Shown piece after piece: positions 8,633 to 17,844 of a DNA stretch of 64,000 bases. The DNA is taken from contig CP091034.1 of the NCBI GenBank assembly GCA_039725955.1, positions 3,286,001 to 3,350,000 of the forward strand, read 5' to 3'. The translations under genes and the position numbers were made by a program. The notes under the pieces were generated by a model. The model was not told the DNA's origin, did not search any database, and saw only the letters and a program-made list of their open reading frames with translations. This DNA comes from Sinorhizobium sp. B11 (GTDB taxonomy: Bacteria > Pseudomonadota > Alphaproteobacteria > Rhizobiales > Rhizobiaceae). Each line of letters opens with the position of its first letter. Within the stretch, counting starts at the first letter, position 1.

Positions 8633-9589
8633 ATGAAAACAACAAGCGCATTCAAACTCGTCACCGCAACTGCAGTCGCCGCGCTCTCTGTCGCGACCGC
8701 TGCTTTCTCCGCAGATCCTGAAAGCTGCTCCACTGTCCATCTCTCGGACATCGGCTGGACGGACGTCACCTCGACCACTGCGACCGCTTCCCTGCTTCTG
8801 AAGAAGCTCGGTTATGAGGCCGATATCAAGGTTCTCTCCCTGCCGGTCACCTATACCTCGATGAAGAACAAGGACATCGACGTCTTCCTCGGCAACTGGA
8901 TGCAGTCCCAGAAGGCCGATATCCAGCCCTATCTGGACGACAAGTCGGTCGAATCCTACGGTCCGAACCTTGTCGGCGCCAAATATACGCTGGCGACCAA
9001 TGCCAAGGGCGCCGAACTCGGCATCAAGGACTTCAAGGATATCGCGGCTCACAAGGACGATCTCGACGGCAAGATCTACGGCATCGAGCCCGGCAATGAC
9101 GGCAACCGCCATGTCATCGACATGATCGACAAGGACACCTTCGGCATGAAGGCCATGGAGCTCGTCGAATCCTCCGAGCAGGGCATGCTGGCGCAGGTCG
9201 CCCGCGCCGAGAAGGAAGGCAAGCCGATCGTCTTCCTCGGCTGGGAACCGCATCCGATGAACACCAACTTCAAGATGACCTATCTGTCGGGTGGCGACGA
9301 CACGTTCGGACCGAATTTCGGCGGCGCCGAAGTCTATACCAACGTGCGTGCCGGCTATCTCGGCGAGTGCCCGAACGTCGGGACGCTGGTCAAGAATCTC
9401 AAGTTCTCCCTGAAGATGGAAAACGAGATCATGAACAAGATCCTGAATGAGGGCGAAGATCCGGAAAAGGCAGCGGGCGAATGGCTGAAGGCCAATCCGT
9501 CCGCGGTCGAGCCCTGGCTCGCCGGCGTCAAGACGCGCGATGGCAGCAGCGACGGCCTCGCAGCCGTCAAGTCCGGCCTCGGCCTCTGA
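8633..9589 (+). CDS. choX: choline ABC transporter periplasmic binding protein ChoX
   Basis: ChoX binds choline in the periplasm and hands it to the ChoW/ChoV transporter. The 318-residue precursor has a signal peptide of about 26 residues ending in AAFSA. The aromatic box known from S. meliloti ChoX is visible as Trp42 (IGWTD), Trp89 (LGNWMQ), Tyr118 (AKYTLA) and the Trp of LGWEPHP near residue 204, each one residue off the S. meliloti numbering as I recall it. The gene is first in the choXWV operon. A hairpin with a T-rich tail follows it and would favour more binding protein than permease. Confidence 0.94.
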   Translation: MKTTSAFKLVTATAVAALSVATAAFSADPESCSTVHLSDIGWTDVTSTTATASLLLKKLGYEADIKVLSLPVTYTSMKNKDIDVFLGNWMQSQKADIQPYLDDKSVESYGPNLVGAKYTLATNAKGAELGIKDFKDIAAHKDDLDGKIYGIEPGNDGNRHVIDMIDKDTFGMKAMELVESSEQGMLAQVARAEKEGKPIVFLGWEPHPMNTNFKMTYLSGGDDTFGPNFGGAEVYTNVRAGYLGECPNVGTLVKNLKFSLKMENEIMNKILNEGEDPEKAAGEWLKANPSAVEPWLAGVKTRDGSSDGLAAVKSGLGL

Positions 9590-9597
9590 TGAAATGA

Positions 9598-9630
9598 ACG
9601 GGGCGGGTCTGCCGCCCCGTTTTCGTTTTC
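9598..9630 (+). terminator. hairpin with T-rich tail between choX and choW
   Basis: ACGGGGCGG (9598-9606) pairs perfectly with CCGCCCCGT (9612-9620) across a 5-nt loop and is followed by TTTCGTTTT. It looks like a partial intrinsic terminator inside the operon that would lower choWV transcription relative to choX. Confidence 0.7.
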
Positions 9631-9666
9631 ATCCCGATCTTCGTTCTCAAAAGACAGGCGCGCCTC

Positions 9667-10512
9667 GTGAATTGGATCACCGACGCTAAAATTCCCATTG
9701 GCCCCTGGGCTAAGTCCTTTGTCGATTGGCTGACATCGAACGGCGAATGGTTTTTCAACCAACTCTCCGCCCTGTTGTCGCACGTCATCAATGCTTTGCT
9801 TTTCGTGCTGCAGACGCCCAATCCGCTGATTGCGGTCCTTGCCATCAGTCTCCTCGCCTGGTGGCTGCGCCGGTCGATTACAGTAGCGGTCTTCACCTGT
9901 CTTGGGCTGCTGCTCATCATGAATCAGGGCTACTGGAAGGAGACGACGGAAACGCTGGCGCTCGTGCTCGCCGCGACTTTCGTCAGCATGGTGATCGGCA
10001 TTCCGCTCGGCATTGCGGCTGCCCGCCGCGCCTGGATCTATGCCGCCATGCGGCCCGTCCTGGACCTCATGCAGACCATTCCGACTTTCGTCTATCTGAT
10101 TCCAGCGCTTATCCTTTTCGGCCTCGGCATGGTGCCGGGCCTGATTGCAACCGTCATCTTCGCCATCCCCGCTCCCATCCGCCTCACCCGCCTCGGCATC
10201 ATCTCGACGCCCCCCTCCCTCGTCGAAGCAGCCGTCGCCTTCGGCGCAACGCCGATGCAGGTTCTGCGCAAGGTAGAGCTGCCCTTCGCGACACCGCAGA
10301 TCATGGCCGGCCTGACGCAGACGATCATGCTCTCCCTCTCGATGGTCGTCATCGCCGCCCTCGTTGGCGCCCCCGGTCTCGGCGTACCGGTGGTACGTGC
10401 CCTGAACACCGTCAACATTGCCAAGGGTTTTGAGGCAGGCTTCTGCATCGTTATCCTGGCGATCATTCTGGACCGCATGTTCCGCACCGCAGGCGAAGGA
10501 GACGGCGCATGA
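9667..10512 (+). CDS. choW: choline ABC transporter permease ChoW
   Basis: This is the membrane subunit of the choline importer, 281 residues, with several hydrophobic helices and the binding-protein-dependent permease loop (EAAVAFGATPMQVLRKVELP) that contacts the ATPase. It starts with GTG at 9667. Its stop codon overlaps the choV start in an ATGA, so the two are translationally coupled. The permease has an extended N-terminus with an additional hydrophobic segment, as is usual in glycine betaine/choline (ProW-type) permeases. Confidence 0.93.
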   Translation: MNWITDAKIPIGPWAKSFVDWLTSNGEWFFNQLSALLSHVINALLFVLQTPNPLIAVLAISLLAWWLRRSITVAVFTCLGLLLIMNQGYWKETTETLALVLAATFVSMVIGIPLGIAAARRAWIYAAMRPVLDLMQTIPTFVYLIPALILFGLGMVPGLIATVIFAIPAPIRLTRLGIISTPPSLVEAAVAFGATPMQVLRKVELPFATPQIMAGLTQTIMLSLSMVVIAALVGAPGLGVPVVRALNTVNIAKGFEAGFCIVILAIILDRMFRTAGEGDGA

Positions 10513-11555
10513 CCGCGGTCAGTTTCAAGGACGTCAGCATCATCTTCGGCGACCGGCCGGAAATTGGGCTCGCGATGGTCGACCAAGGTCGCTCACGCGA
10601 CGAGATCAGCGCCGAGACTGGCCTCGTTCTCGGCGTCGCCAACGCCTCGCTGACGATCCAGGAAGGCGAAATCCTCGTGCTGATGGGCCTTTCAGGCTCC
10701 GGCAAATCGACGCTCTTGCGTGCCGTCAACGGGCTCGCCCCCGTCGTGCGCGGCGATGTCGCCGTCTCGGCGGCAACGGGACCGGTAAACCCCTACAGAT
10801 GTAATGCCAAGGCGCTGCGCGACCTGCGCACGCATACGGTTTCCATGGTGTTCCAGCAGTTCGCCCTTCTGCCCTGGCGCACCGTCGCGGAGAATGTCGG
10901 CTTCGGCCTCGAGCTCTCGGGCGTACGGGAAGCCGAACGCAAGAGCCGTGTCGGCGAGCAACTCGAACTCGTCAACCTGACGAAATGGGCGGACCGCAAG
11001 GTCAACGAACTCTCCGGCGGCATGCAGCAGCGCGTCGGCCTTGCCCGCGCATTTGCCACCGGCGCCCCGATCCTCCTGATGGACGAGCCTTTCTCGGCAC
11101 TTGACCCGCTGATCCGCACGCGACTGCAGGACGAATTGTTGGAATTCCAGCGGCGACTGAAGAAGACCATTCTCTTTGTCAGCCATGATCTCGACGAGGC
11201 CTTCCGCATCGGCAACCGCATCGCCATTATGGAGGGCGGAAGGATCATCCAGTGCGGAACGCCACAGGAGATCGTCAAGAACCCGGCCGATCAATATGTC
11301 GCCGATTTCGTGCAGAACATGAACCCGATCAATATGCTGATGGCCTCTGACATCATGCAGCCCGGGCTTGGCGATGCGGCAATCGGCATGTCGGTCAGCG
11401 CCACCGCGCGCCCCACGACGCCGCTCGTCGATGTCCTCGATGCCCTCGCCCGGCAGCCGGGCAGTATCGGTGTCGTCGACAACGGCCAGATCGTTGGCAC
11501 GATCTCGGCGCAGGATGTCGTCACCGGCCTCACCCGGCACAGGCGGAAGGACTGA
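10509..11555 (+). CDS. choV: choline ABC transporter ATPase ChoV
   Basis: ChoV powers choline import. The 348-residue protein has Walker A GLSGSGKST, the Q-loop region (FQQFALLPW), the signature LSGGMQQRVGLARA, Walker B ILLMDEPFSALD and the switch His in FVSHDLDEA. The C-terminal 70 residues, after the ATPase core, resemble a CBS-type regulatory tail of ProV-like ATPases (TPLVDVLDAL, then IVGTISAQDVV). The start overlaps the choW stop. Confidence 0.93.
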   Translation: MTAVSFKDVSIIFGDRPEIGLAMVDQGRSRDEISAETGLVLGVANASLTIQEGEILVLMGLSGSGKSTLLRAVNGLAPVVRGDVAVSAATGPVNPYRCNAKALRDLRTHTVSMVFQQFALLPWRTVAENVGFGLELSGVREAERKSRVGEQLELVNLTKWADRKVNELSGGMQQRVGLARAFATGAPILLMDEPFSALDPLIRTRLQDELLEFQRRLKKTILFVSHDLDEAFRIGNRIAIMEGGRIIQCGTPQEIVKNPADQYVADFVQNMNPINMLMASDIMQPGLGDAAIGMSVSATARPTTPLVDVLDALARQPGSIGVVDNGQIVGTISAQDVVTGLTRHRRKD

Positions 11556-11670
11556 AGCAGGTTCGCGATACGGCACCGAAAACAAAGCACTGAAGCGCGG
11601 CGAGCAAATCTCGGAGATCGAGCCACGCTTTAGACTTGATCCTTCCACTCCGCTTTGCGACAACGCGGAT

Positions 11671-12420
11671 ATGAAAGAGCCATCCTCAACGCTTCGCGAA
11701 ACCGACGACGAGGCCCGCAAGCTGGCGCGCACCCTTTTGCGTTCTGCCCGCTATGCGGCTCTCGCCGTTCTCGATCCTGAAACCGGCTTTCCCTTCGCAA
11801 GCCGGGTTCTCCTCGGCACGGACATAGACGGCGTTCCGGTCATTCTCGTTTCCGCGCTCTCGACCCACACGAAAGCACTTGCCGCCGATACCAGAGCCTC
11901 GCTGCTGACCGGCGAACCCGGCAAGGGCGATCCGCTTGCCCATGCGCGGTTGACGACCCAGTGCCGTGCGGAACGGGTGGAGCGGGATACGCTCCTTCAT
12001 ACGCGCATCCGCAGCCGCTTTCTCGCACGTCACCCAAAGGCGAACCTCTATATCGACTTCCCGGATTTCCGCTTCTTCCGCCTTGTCCCGCAATCGGCGA
12101 GCCTCAATGGCGGCTTCGGTCGTGCATACATTTTGGACGGCAGTGATCTCGTGATTCCCTCCGCGGCAAATGATGACATCGCGGAAAAAGCTGACGCCGC
12201 AGTGCAAGATTTAATAGCGCGCCATCCGGACCTGATGTCAGCGCTGACATTGAGGCTAAAGGCTCCGGAAGTAGGTCCCTGGCGCATAAGCGGTGTCGAT
12301 TCCGCCGGTTTTGATATGATTTCAGGTGACTTATTGTTGCGTTGCGAGTTCGATATACCCGCTGAGGATTTGGATCACATTTGTTCAAACATATCTAAAA
12401 TAGCATACCTGATACCTTAA
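11671..12420 (+). CDS. HugZ/pyridoxamine-phosphate-oxidase-like flavin- or heme-binding protein
   Basis: This 249-residue protein has the split-barrel fold of pyridoxamine 5'-phosphate oxidase-like proteins in residues 10-150 (LLRSARYAALAVLD, then FPFASRVLLGTD and SALSTHTKAL) and a C-terminal DUF2470-type domain (DLMSALTLRLKAPEVGPWRI). Such two-domain proteins include the heme-utilisation protein HugZ/HutZ. I infer heme or flavin binding, but no heme-uptake genes are adjacent. The start at 11671 (MKEPSS) gives a sensible N-terminus; its ribosome-binding site is weak. The stop codon lies within the inverted repeat upstream of the nolR-like gene. Confidence 0.8.
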   Translation: MKEPSSTLRETDDEARKLARTLLRSARYAALAVLDPETGFPFASRVLLGTDIDGVPVILVSALSTHTKALAADTRASLLTGEPGKGDPLAHARLTTQCRAERVERDTLLHTRIRSRFLARHPKANLYIDFPDFRFFRLVPQSASLNGGFGRAYILDGSDLVIPSAANDDIAEKADAAVQDLIARHPDLMSALTLRLKAPEVGPWRISGVDSAGFDMISGDLLLRCEFDIPAEDLDHICSNISKIAYLIP

Positions 12421-12437
12421 ATTTAGGTATATACAAT
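12412..12437. promoter_or_regulatory. NolR-consensus match and dyad upstream of the nolR-like gene
   Basis: TTTAG (12422-12426), nine bases, then AT (12436-12437) fits the published NolR consensus (A/T)TTAG-N9-A(T/A). It overlaps a dyad, ATACCT (12412-12417) and AGGTAT (12425-12430). The site lies about 100 bp before the nolR-like ATG. A second consensus match is at 12520-12535, over the ribosome-binding site. The consensus is loose, so each match alone is weak evidence. Confidence 0.5.
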
Positions 12438-12536
12438 CTTCAAACCCAATTGCTAGTTTTCGCCGTCAGTCAAAGAACCGTCTGACGGCCTGTGCCTGTA
12501 CGGATGATGTACGTTTCGCATTAGGAAGAAGAAAAT

Positions 12537-12854
12537 ATGGAAACCTCTGATTTGGCCGAGCACACCAATGTGGCGGCAGCTTTATTATCGGCCATGGCCA
12601 ACCCCAAGCGTTTGCTGATCCTCACCAGCCTGGTAAAGGGAGAAGTGCCTGTCGGCGTTCTCGCTACCCAGGTTGGCCTGAGCCAGTCGGCCCTCTCCCA
12701 GCATCTGTCGAAATTGCGCGCTCAGAAGCTGGTCAAGACCCGTCGTGATGCACAGACGATCTACTATTCCAGCAACTCCGAGCCGGTCATGAAGATCCTT
12801 GCAACACTCGAGGATATCTACGTGGCTCAGAACCGGAGCAGGTCTGCAGCCTGA
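12537..12854 (+). CDS. nolR: NolR-like ArsR-family transcriptional regulator
   Basis: This 105-residue winged-helix protein of the ArsR class closely resembles the rhizobial nodulation repressor NolR as I remember it. Shared runs include LSAMANPKRLLIL, VGLSQSALSQHLSKLRAQ and TRRDAQTIYYSS. NolR in S. meliloti represses nod genes and its own gene. The protein has no metal-binding cysteines, which also separates it from metal-sensing ArsR members. AGGAAG lies upstream of the ATG. Matches to the NolR target consensus lie in front of the gene, which fits autoregulation. A paralogue elsewhere in the genome cannot be excluded. A strong terminator follows. Confidence 0.78.
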   Translation: METSDLAEHTNVAAALLSAMANPKRLLILTSLVKGEVPVGVLATQVGLSQSALSQHLSKLRAQKLVKTRRDAQTIYYSSNSEPVMKILATLEDIYVAQNRSRSAA

Positions 12855-12946
12855 TGTTAGCGCTGACATGATGTCAGTCTGAGCAACGTTCAAGGAGATG
12901 TTTCCGCGGACGCTGCTTATGCTATTTTCAGCACGTGAAGCCTTAG

Positions 12947-12982
12947 AGGCCGGCAATTCGCAAGAATTGCCGGCCTTGTTTG
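12947..12982. terminator. strong bidirectional terminator between nolR and phoX
   Basis: GGCCGGCAATTC (12948-12959) and GAATTGCCGGCC (12964-12975) form a perfect 12-bp stem, 13 with the flanking A-T pair, and a GCAA loop. TTGTTTGG follows on the plus strand. It separates two convergent genes. Confidence 0.85.
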
Positions 12983-12997
12983 GTTGGAGAAGCGGGC

Positions 12998-14971
12998 TTA
13001 GCTGCCCACCACTCCGTTCTTGCTGCGCGTCAGCACGACAAGCGACGGACGGGCCGGTACGCCCGGCTTGAAGTCCGGCCAGCTGGTGCCGGCATCTTCC
13101 ATCGAAGTCGCATCCTCGTTGTCCGCCATGCGCAATTCGCCCGGATGTTGGACCGAGAGGAAGACGCTGGAACCATCAGAGGTGAAGGTCGGAGAGCAGG
13201 TCTCCGAACCGACGGGCGCGATATAGATGAGCTTCGGCAGCGCGCGGCCCGGACCTTCTGTATCCATCACATAGACGGAATCGGCGATGCCTTCCGGCGG
13301 CGGACCGTCGGTCGTCACCCAAAGACGGCCTGCCGGATCGACGGCAAGATTATCAGGATCAGTAAACCATCCAGCCGAAGTGGTCGCCGGATGGAACATC
13401 GCCTGGTCTTCGGGCTTTGCCGGATCCCCGCAAAGGACGAAGACGTCCCATTTGAAACTCTCGGCTGCGTAGTCAGGCTTGTCCGGACCGCCGGGGGTTA
13501 CCAGTTCCAGCAGGTGCCCATGCGGATTGGGGCCACGCGGATTGGCAACGTTGACCTGTTCCTTCTCGTCGTCACCCTGGCCCTTCGGCAGGCGGTCCTC
13601 ATTCTCCGTCATGGCAACATAGAGCTTGCCGGTGCCGAGATGCGGGATGAAACCTTCCGGGCCATCCATCGGTGTCGCACTGACGAGATCGGCCGCAGCG
13701 CGCGTTGCGAGGACCACATCGGCCTGCGTCTTGAAACCGGCTTCCGCCGTCAGCGGGCCTTCGCCGGCAACGAGCGGGATCCAGCGCATCGTGCCGTCGC
13801 TCTCGAACTTGGCGACCGACAGCGTGCCGTGGTCGAGCAGGTCCTTGTTGGCGGCACGATCGTCAGGGTTCCACGGATCGCGGGTGACGAAGCGATAGAT
13901 ATATTCGAAATCGTCATCATCGCCCATGAAGACCACGACGCGGCCATCCGGCGCCACGCAACATTGCGCGCCTTCATGCGTCATGCGGCCGAGCGATGTA
14001 CGCTTGACCGGCTTTGCCGAGGGATCGAAGGGATCGATTTCGACGACCCAGTCGAAACGCATCCATTCGTTCGGCTCTTCCTCGAACTTGAAGCGCGGTT
14101 CGACGCGGCTGACGGAATAGATGTCGTTCTCATCCTCGTCCCAGCCCTGGCGCTCGACCAGTTCCTGGTTCGGGAGCTTTTTATAGTCGCCGGCAAAGAC
14201 GTCCATTGCGCCTTCTTCACCTGAGAGCATCGTGCCCCAGGGCGTGATGCCGCCATTGCAGTTCGAGATCGTGCCGAAGACGACCGTGCCGGTCGGATCG
14301 GCCTTGGTCTTGAGGCGGTCGTCACCGGCAGCCGGACCGGAAATGCCGATTTCCGTGCTCATGTGGATGCGGCGATTATATTTGCCGTCTTTGACCACCT
14401 GCCACTGATTGCCGTCCTTGCGCACTTCGAAGACGGAGACGCCGACAGCGGCCATGACCGCACGGATCTGGTCCTCGGTCAGCTTCTCGCGATAATTCTC
14501 CGCCGTCAGGCCCGGGAACATCAGGAAGGGCGTCGCATATTCGTGGCTGACGACCATCAGGCCGTGGTCCGAGCTCTTCTCGCCCCAGGGCAATGGCAGG
14601 AACTGCGTGAAGTCGTTATTGTAGCCGAACTGGCGTTCGGCGGCCTTGCCGTTGAGCTTGGCCACGTCGAATTCCGGGCTGTCGGCAAAGAGTGCATCGC
14701 CCCAGCGAACGAGGATTTGGCGCTCATAGCCTTCAGGCCAGTGGTCGGCGGTGTCGCGCACGCGCTTCAGTTCTGGAAAAGTGAGCGTCGACTCGGCGGC
14801 CTCTGCCTTGGTAGCTTCGAGCGCCGGCGCAAAAGCGGCCGCGCCCATGGCTGCGATGAAGCCTTTCAGAATAGTACGGCGACGAACGCCTTCTTCGAGA
14901 ATGGTGCCGTAGCTCGGCGCAAATGCACGCCGCGGATTGGGGCGCGGCCTGGTTTTCTGGCGGTCCGTCAT
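12998..14971 (-). CDS. phoX: PhoX-family alkaline phosphatase, Tat-exported
   Basis: This 657-residue protein is a PhoX-type phosphatase (DUF839), a calcium- and iron-dependent enzyme that releases phosphate from organic esters in the periplasm. The N-terminus carries a twin-arginine signal (RRRTILKGF near residues 32-40, then a hydrophobic AAMGAAAFAPA stretch). The body has family segments such as GTISNCNGGITPWGTML, THEGAQCCVAPDGRVVVFMGDDD and PDNLAVDPAGRLWVTTDG. I placed the start at 14971 (MTDRQK), preceded by GGAGG; the open frame extends further upstream without support. Phosphate control by PhoB is likely in this family, but I did not identify a clear Pho box. Confidence 0.88.
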   Translation of the reverse strand: MTDRQKTRPRPNPRRAFAPSYGTILEEGVRRRTILKGFIAAMGAAAFAPALEATKAEAAESTLTFPELKRVRDTADHWPEGYERQILVRWGDALFADSPEFDVAKLNGKAAERQFGYNNDFTQFLPLPWGEKSSDHGLMVVSHEYATPFLMFPGLTAENYREKLTEDQIRAVMAAVGVSVFEVRKDGNQWQVVKDGKYNRRIHMSTEIGISGPAAGDDRLKTKADPTGTVVFGTISNCNGGITPWGTMLSGEEGAMDVFAGDYKKLPNQELVERQGWDEDENDIYSVSRVEPRFKFEEEPNEWMRFDWVVEIDPFDPSAKPVKRTSLGRMTHEGAQCCVAPDGRVVVFMGDDDDFEYIYRFVTRDPWNPDDRAANKDLLDHGTLSVAKFESDGTMRWIPLVAGEGPLTAEAGFKTQADVVLATRAAADLVSATPMDGPEGFIPHLGTGKLYVAMTENEDRLPKGQGDDEKEQVNVANPRGPNPHGHLLELVTPGGPDKPDYAAESFKWDVFVLCGDPAKPEDQAMFHPATTSAGWFTDPDNLAVDPAGRLWVTTDGPPPEGIADSVYVMDTEGPGRALPKLIYIAPVGSETCSPTFTSDGSSVFLSVQHPGELRMADNEDATSMEDAGTSWPDFKPGVPARPSLVVLTRSKNGVVGS

Positions 14972-15219
14972 GACTACCTCCGGTAAAAAACGGTTGAATT
15001 TCAAGGAAATGAATGAAATGCCCTTGGCCATTGCGGCCATCGATTTCTGTAGCAATGCCCGGCGAAGGATTGATGACGCTTCAAGCGTCTCGGGAACGGC
15101 ATTTGGCGGCGCTTCTTCGGCTTGACGCCTTGCCCGGCGCTGATAATTTGACCGGGCAGTAAAAACAAACGGCGCCAAGCCTTGAACGGGATGGCCTCCC
15201 CAACGGCCAGGAGAACAGC

Positions 15220-16548
15220 ATGTCCAACCGCCTGAATGCAACGCCAAACGACCTTCGCGCCTTTTGGATGCCCTTTACCGCGAACCGCCAGTTCAAGAAG
15301 GAACCGCGCCTCTTCGTGAGTGCGAAGGATATGTACTACCAGACCCATGACGGACGTCAGGTTCTGGATGGTACGGCTGGCCTCTGGTGCGTGAATGCGG
15401 GACACTGCCGCCCGAAGATCACCGAAGCGATCCGCGAGCAGGCGGGCGAACTCGATTACGCCCCCGCTTTCCAGCTCGGTCACCCCAAGGCCTTTGAACT
15501 CGCCAACCGCTTGGTCGACATCGCCCCCGAGGGATTGGATCACGTCCTCTACACCAATTCCGGTTCTGAATCGGTGGAAACGGCGCTCAAGGTGGCGCTT
15601 GCCTATCACCGCGTGAAGGGCAATGGCTCACGCTTCCGCCTGATCGGCCGCGAGCGCGGCTATCACGGCGTCAACTTCGGCGGCATCTCCGTCGGCGGCA
15701 TCGTCACCAATCGCAAGATGTTCGGCACGCTTTTGACCGGCGTCGACCACATGCCGCACACCCACCTGCCCGGAAAGAACAATTTCACCCGCGGCGAGCC
15801 TGAAATTGGCGGCGATCTTGCCACCGAACTCGAGCGCATCGTCACGCTGCATGACGCCTCCACGGTCGCCGCCGTCATCGTCGAGCCGGTCGCCGGCTCC
15901 ACCGGCGTGCTCATTCCGCCGAAGGGTTACCTGCAGAAACTGCGCGAAATCTGCACCAAGCACGGTATCCTGCTGATCTTCGACGAAGTCATCACCGGCT
16001 TCGGCCGCCTCGGTGCTCCCTTCGCTGCCCAGTATTACGACGTGAAGCCCGACATGATCACCGCCGCCAAGGGCCTGACCAACGGCGTCATCCCGATGGG
16101 CGCCGTCTTCGTGACCTCGGAAATCCACGATGCCTTCATGAACGGCCCCGAGCACATGATCGAGTTCTTCCACGGTTATACCTACTCGGGTAACCCGATC
16201 GCTTCGGCCGCAGCCCTTGCAACGCTCGACACCTACAAGGAAGAAGGCCTGCTGACACGCGCAGCCGAGCTCGCCGACTATTGGGCCGATGCGCTGCATT
16301 CGCTGAAGGATTGCCCCAACGTCATCGACATCAGGAATACGGGTCTCATCGGCGCCATCGAGCTCGACCCGATTGCCGGCGAGCCAACCAAGCGCGCCTT
16401 CACGGCCTTCCTCAAGGCCTATGAAAGCGGTCTGCTGATCCGCACGACAGGCGACATCATCGCGCTCTCGCCGCCGCTGATCATCGAGAAGAAGCACATC
16501 GACGAGCTCTTCGGCAAACTGCGCACGATCCTGCAGAACAACATCTGA
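15220..16548 (+). CDS. class III aminotransferase, omega-amino acid--pyruvate type
   Basis: This 442-residue PLP enzyme matches omega-amino acid (beta-alanine):pyruvate aminotransferases. Visible features are the N-terminal FWMPFTANRQFK, the GLWCVNAGH segment, the NSGSESVETALK phosphate-binding region, IFDEVITGFGR and the PLP lysine in AAKGLTNGV near residue 287. It transfers amino groups from omega-amino acids or amines such as beta-alanine to pyruvate. AGGAGAACAGC precedes the ATG. It is monocistronic, divergent from phoX, and ends in a good terminator. The exact substrate cannot be read from the sequence. Confidence 0.88.
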   Translation: MSNRLNATPNDLRAFWMPFTANRQFKKEPRLFVSAKDMYYQTHDGRQVLDGTAGLWCVNAGHCRPKITEAIREQAGELDYAPAFQLGHPKAFELANRLVDIAPEGLDHVLYTNSGSESVETALKVALAYHRVKGNGSRFRLIGRERGYHGVNFGGISVGGIVTNRKMFGTLLTGVDHMPHTHLPGKNNFTRGEPEIGGDLATELERIVTLHDASTVAAVIVEPVAGSTGVLIPPKGYLQKLREICTKHGILLIFDEVITGFGRLGAPFAAQYYDVKPDMITAAKGLTNGVIPMGAVFVTSEIHDAFMNGPEHMIEFFHGYTYSGNPIASAAALATLDTYKEEGLLTRAAELADYWADALHSLKDCPNVIDIRNTGLIGAIELDPIAGEPTKRAFTAFLKAYESGLLIRTTGDIIALSPPLIIEKKHIDELFGKLRTILQNNI

Positions 16549-16571
16549 GCTCAATCATCCTGGATGAATTC

Positions 16572-16605
16572 AAGGGCGAGGCTCCGGCTTCGCCCTTTCT
16601 TTTTG
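16572..16605 (+). terminator. intrinsic terminator after the omega-aminotransferase
   Basis: AAGGGCGA (16572-16579) pairs with TCGCCCTT (16590-16597), followed by TCTTTTT. Confidence 0.8.
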
Positions 16606-16688
16606 ATGCCGACGACCTCGATCGCGTTATCGGTCTCCGGTGTGACGGATTTCCTGCAAACAGGGCAAATCACCCCAATGGAGATCCC

Positions 16689-17747
16689 ATGCAGAGACTC
16701 GTCTTCCTTCTCTCCCTCGTCCTGCTGCTGGCACCTGCAGCACATGCCGGAACCGGTTTTCGTGAAATCACCCTGGCCGGCAAGAATAGCGATAGCCCTG
16801 TTCATGTCAGCATCTGGTATCCAACCGCATCGGACGCCACGCCGATTCTTCTTGGCGAAACGCCGGCCTTTGTCGGCCAGCCCGTGATCCGGGATGCCGC
16901 ACCCGTGACCGGCCCGCATCCGCTGGTCGTCCTCTCCCATGGTTACGGCGGGAGCTGGCGCAACCTCGCCTGGCTTGCCGCCGACCTCGTTGACGCAGGC
17001 TATGTCGTTGCCGCACCCGATCATCCGGGTACGACGACATTCGACATGCGGAAACCCGATGCCGTCGAACTGTGGAAACGCCCCGGCGACCTCAGCCGCG
17101 TGATCGATGCTCTGCTCGGCAATCCCGATCTGACGGGCGGCGTGGCATCCGGTCGGATTGCCGCCATCGGCCATTCGCTCGGCGGCTGGACGGTCGTCGA
17201 ACTGGCGGGCGGACGCTTCGATGCGGCCAGGGTAACGAGGAATTGCGCGGCTGAATTCAGCCCGATCTATTGCAAGATATTCGAGGCGCTGGGGGTCGGG
17301 CGCGATGCAGCCTCCAGCGCGACACTGGCCGCCGATCACAGCGATGCGAGAATCCGCGCCGTCGTGGCACTCGACCTCGGCCCCGGCCGCGGGCTGATGC
17401 CGGAGAGCCTTGCGGCAATCCACATCCCCGTCATGGTGCTGGGTGCTCAGGCGGACGTCGATACGGAGACGGCAATCAAGGCGGACATCGCCGCCACGAA
17501 CAAGGATTCCGGCTATATTGCCCGCTATCTGCCGCCAGCAACCACTACCTACAGCCTGATCCCCGGATCGCTGCATTTCAGCTTCATGCAGACATGCAAG
17601 CCTGGCGCCGCCGAACTGATCGAGGAGGAGGCGCCCGGCGAGAGCATCGTCTGCCGGGATGGCGCCGGCGCCGATCGCGCAGCCATTCACCGGCAGGTTT
17701 CCGGCATGGTTACGGATTTCCTGGGAACCGCGCTCGCGGATCAGTAG
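16689..17747 (+). CDS. secreted alpha/beta hydrolase (dienelactone hydrolase / PAF-acetylhydrolase-like)
   Basis: This 352-residue protein has a signal peptide (hydrophobic residues 3-18, ending APAAHA) and an alpha/beta hydrolase fold. The oxyanion region is LVVLSHGYGGSWRN, the nucleophile elbow is GHSLGGW near residue 162, and a probable catalytic His is in GSLHFSFM. The sequence style (HVSIWYPT, then APDHPGTTTFDM) fits periplasmic hydrolases related to platelet-activating-factor acetylhydrolase. Four Cys in the second half could form disulphides. The gene stands alone between convergent and same-strand neighbours. The substrate is unknown. Confidence 0.8.
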   Translation: MQRLVFLLSLVLLLAPAAHAGTGFREITLAGKNSDSPVHVSIWYPTASDATPILLGETPAFVGQPVIRDAAPVTGPHPLVVLSHGYGGSWRNLAWLAADLVDAGYVVAAPDHPGTTTFDMRKPDAVELWKRPGDLSRVIDALLGNPDLTGGVASGRIAAIGHSLGGWTVVELAGGRFDAARVTRNCAAEFSPIYCKIFEALGVGRDAASSATLAADHSDARIRAVVALDLGPGRGLMPESLAAIHIPVMVLGAQADVDTETAIKADIAATNKDSGYIARYLPPATTTYSLIPGSLHFSFMQTCKPGAAELIEEEAPGESIVCRDGAGADRAAIHRQVSGMVTDFLGTALADQ

Positions 17748-17800
17748 ACAAGGCCCCTCATCCCCGCGCCTTAGAGAGCAGTGAATGACGAAGACATAGT

Positions 17801-17821
17801 CCCGCGGATCAGATCCGCGGG
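17801..17821. terminator. strong hairpin between convergent hydrolase and HD-GYP genes
   Basis: CCCGCGGATC (17801-17810) and GATCCGCGGG (17812-17821) are perfect inverted copies around one base. No T-run follows, so it is a likely but not classical terminator shared by the two converging genes. Confidence 0.5.
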
Positions 17822-17844
17822 CCTGCGTCTCGAAACGGATACGT

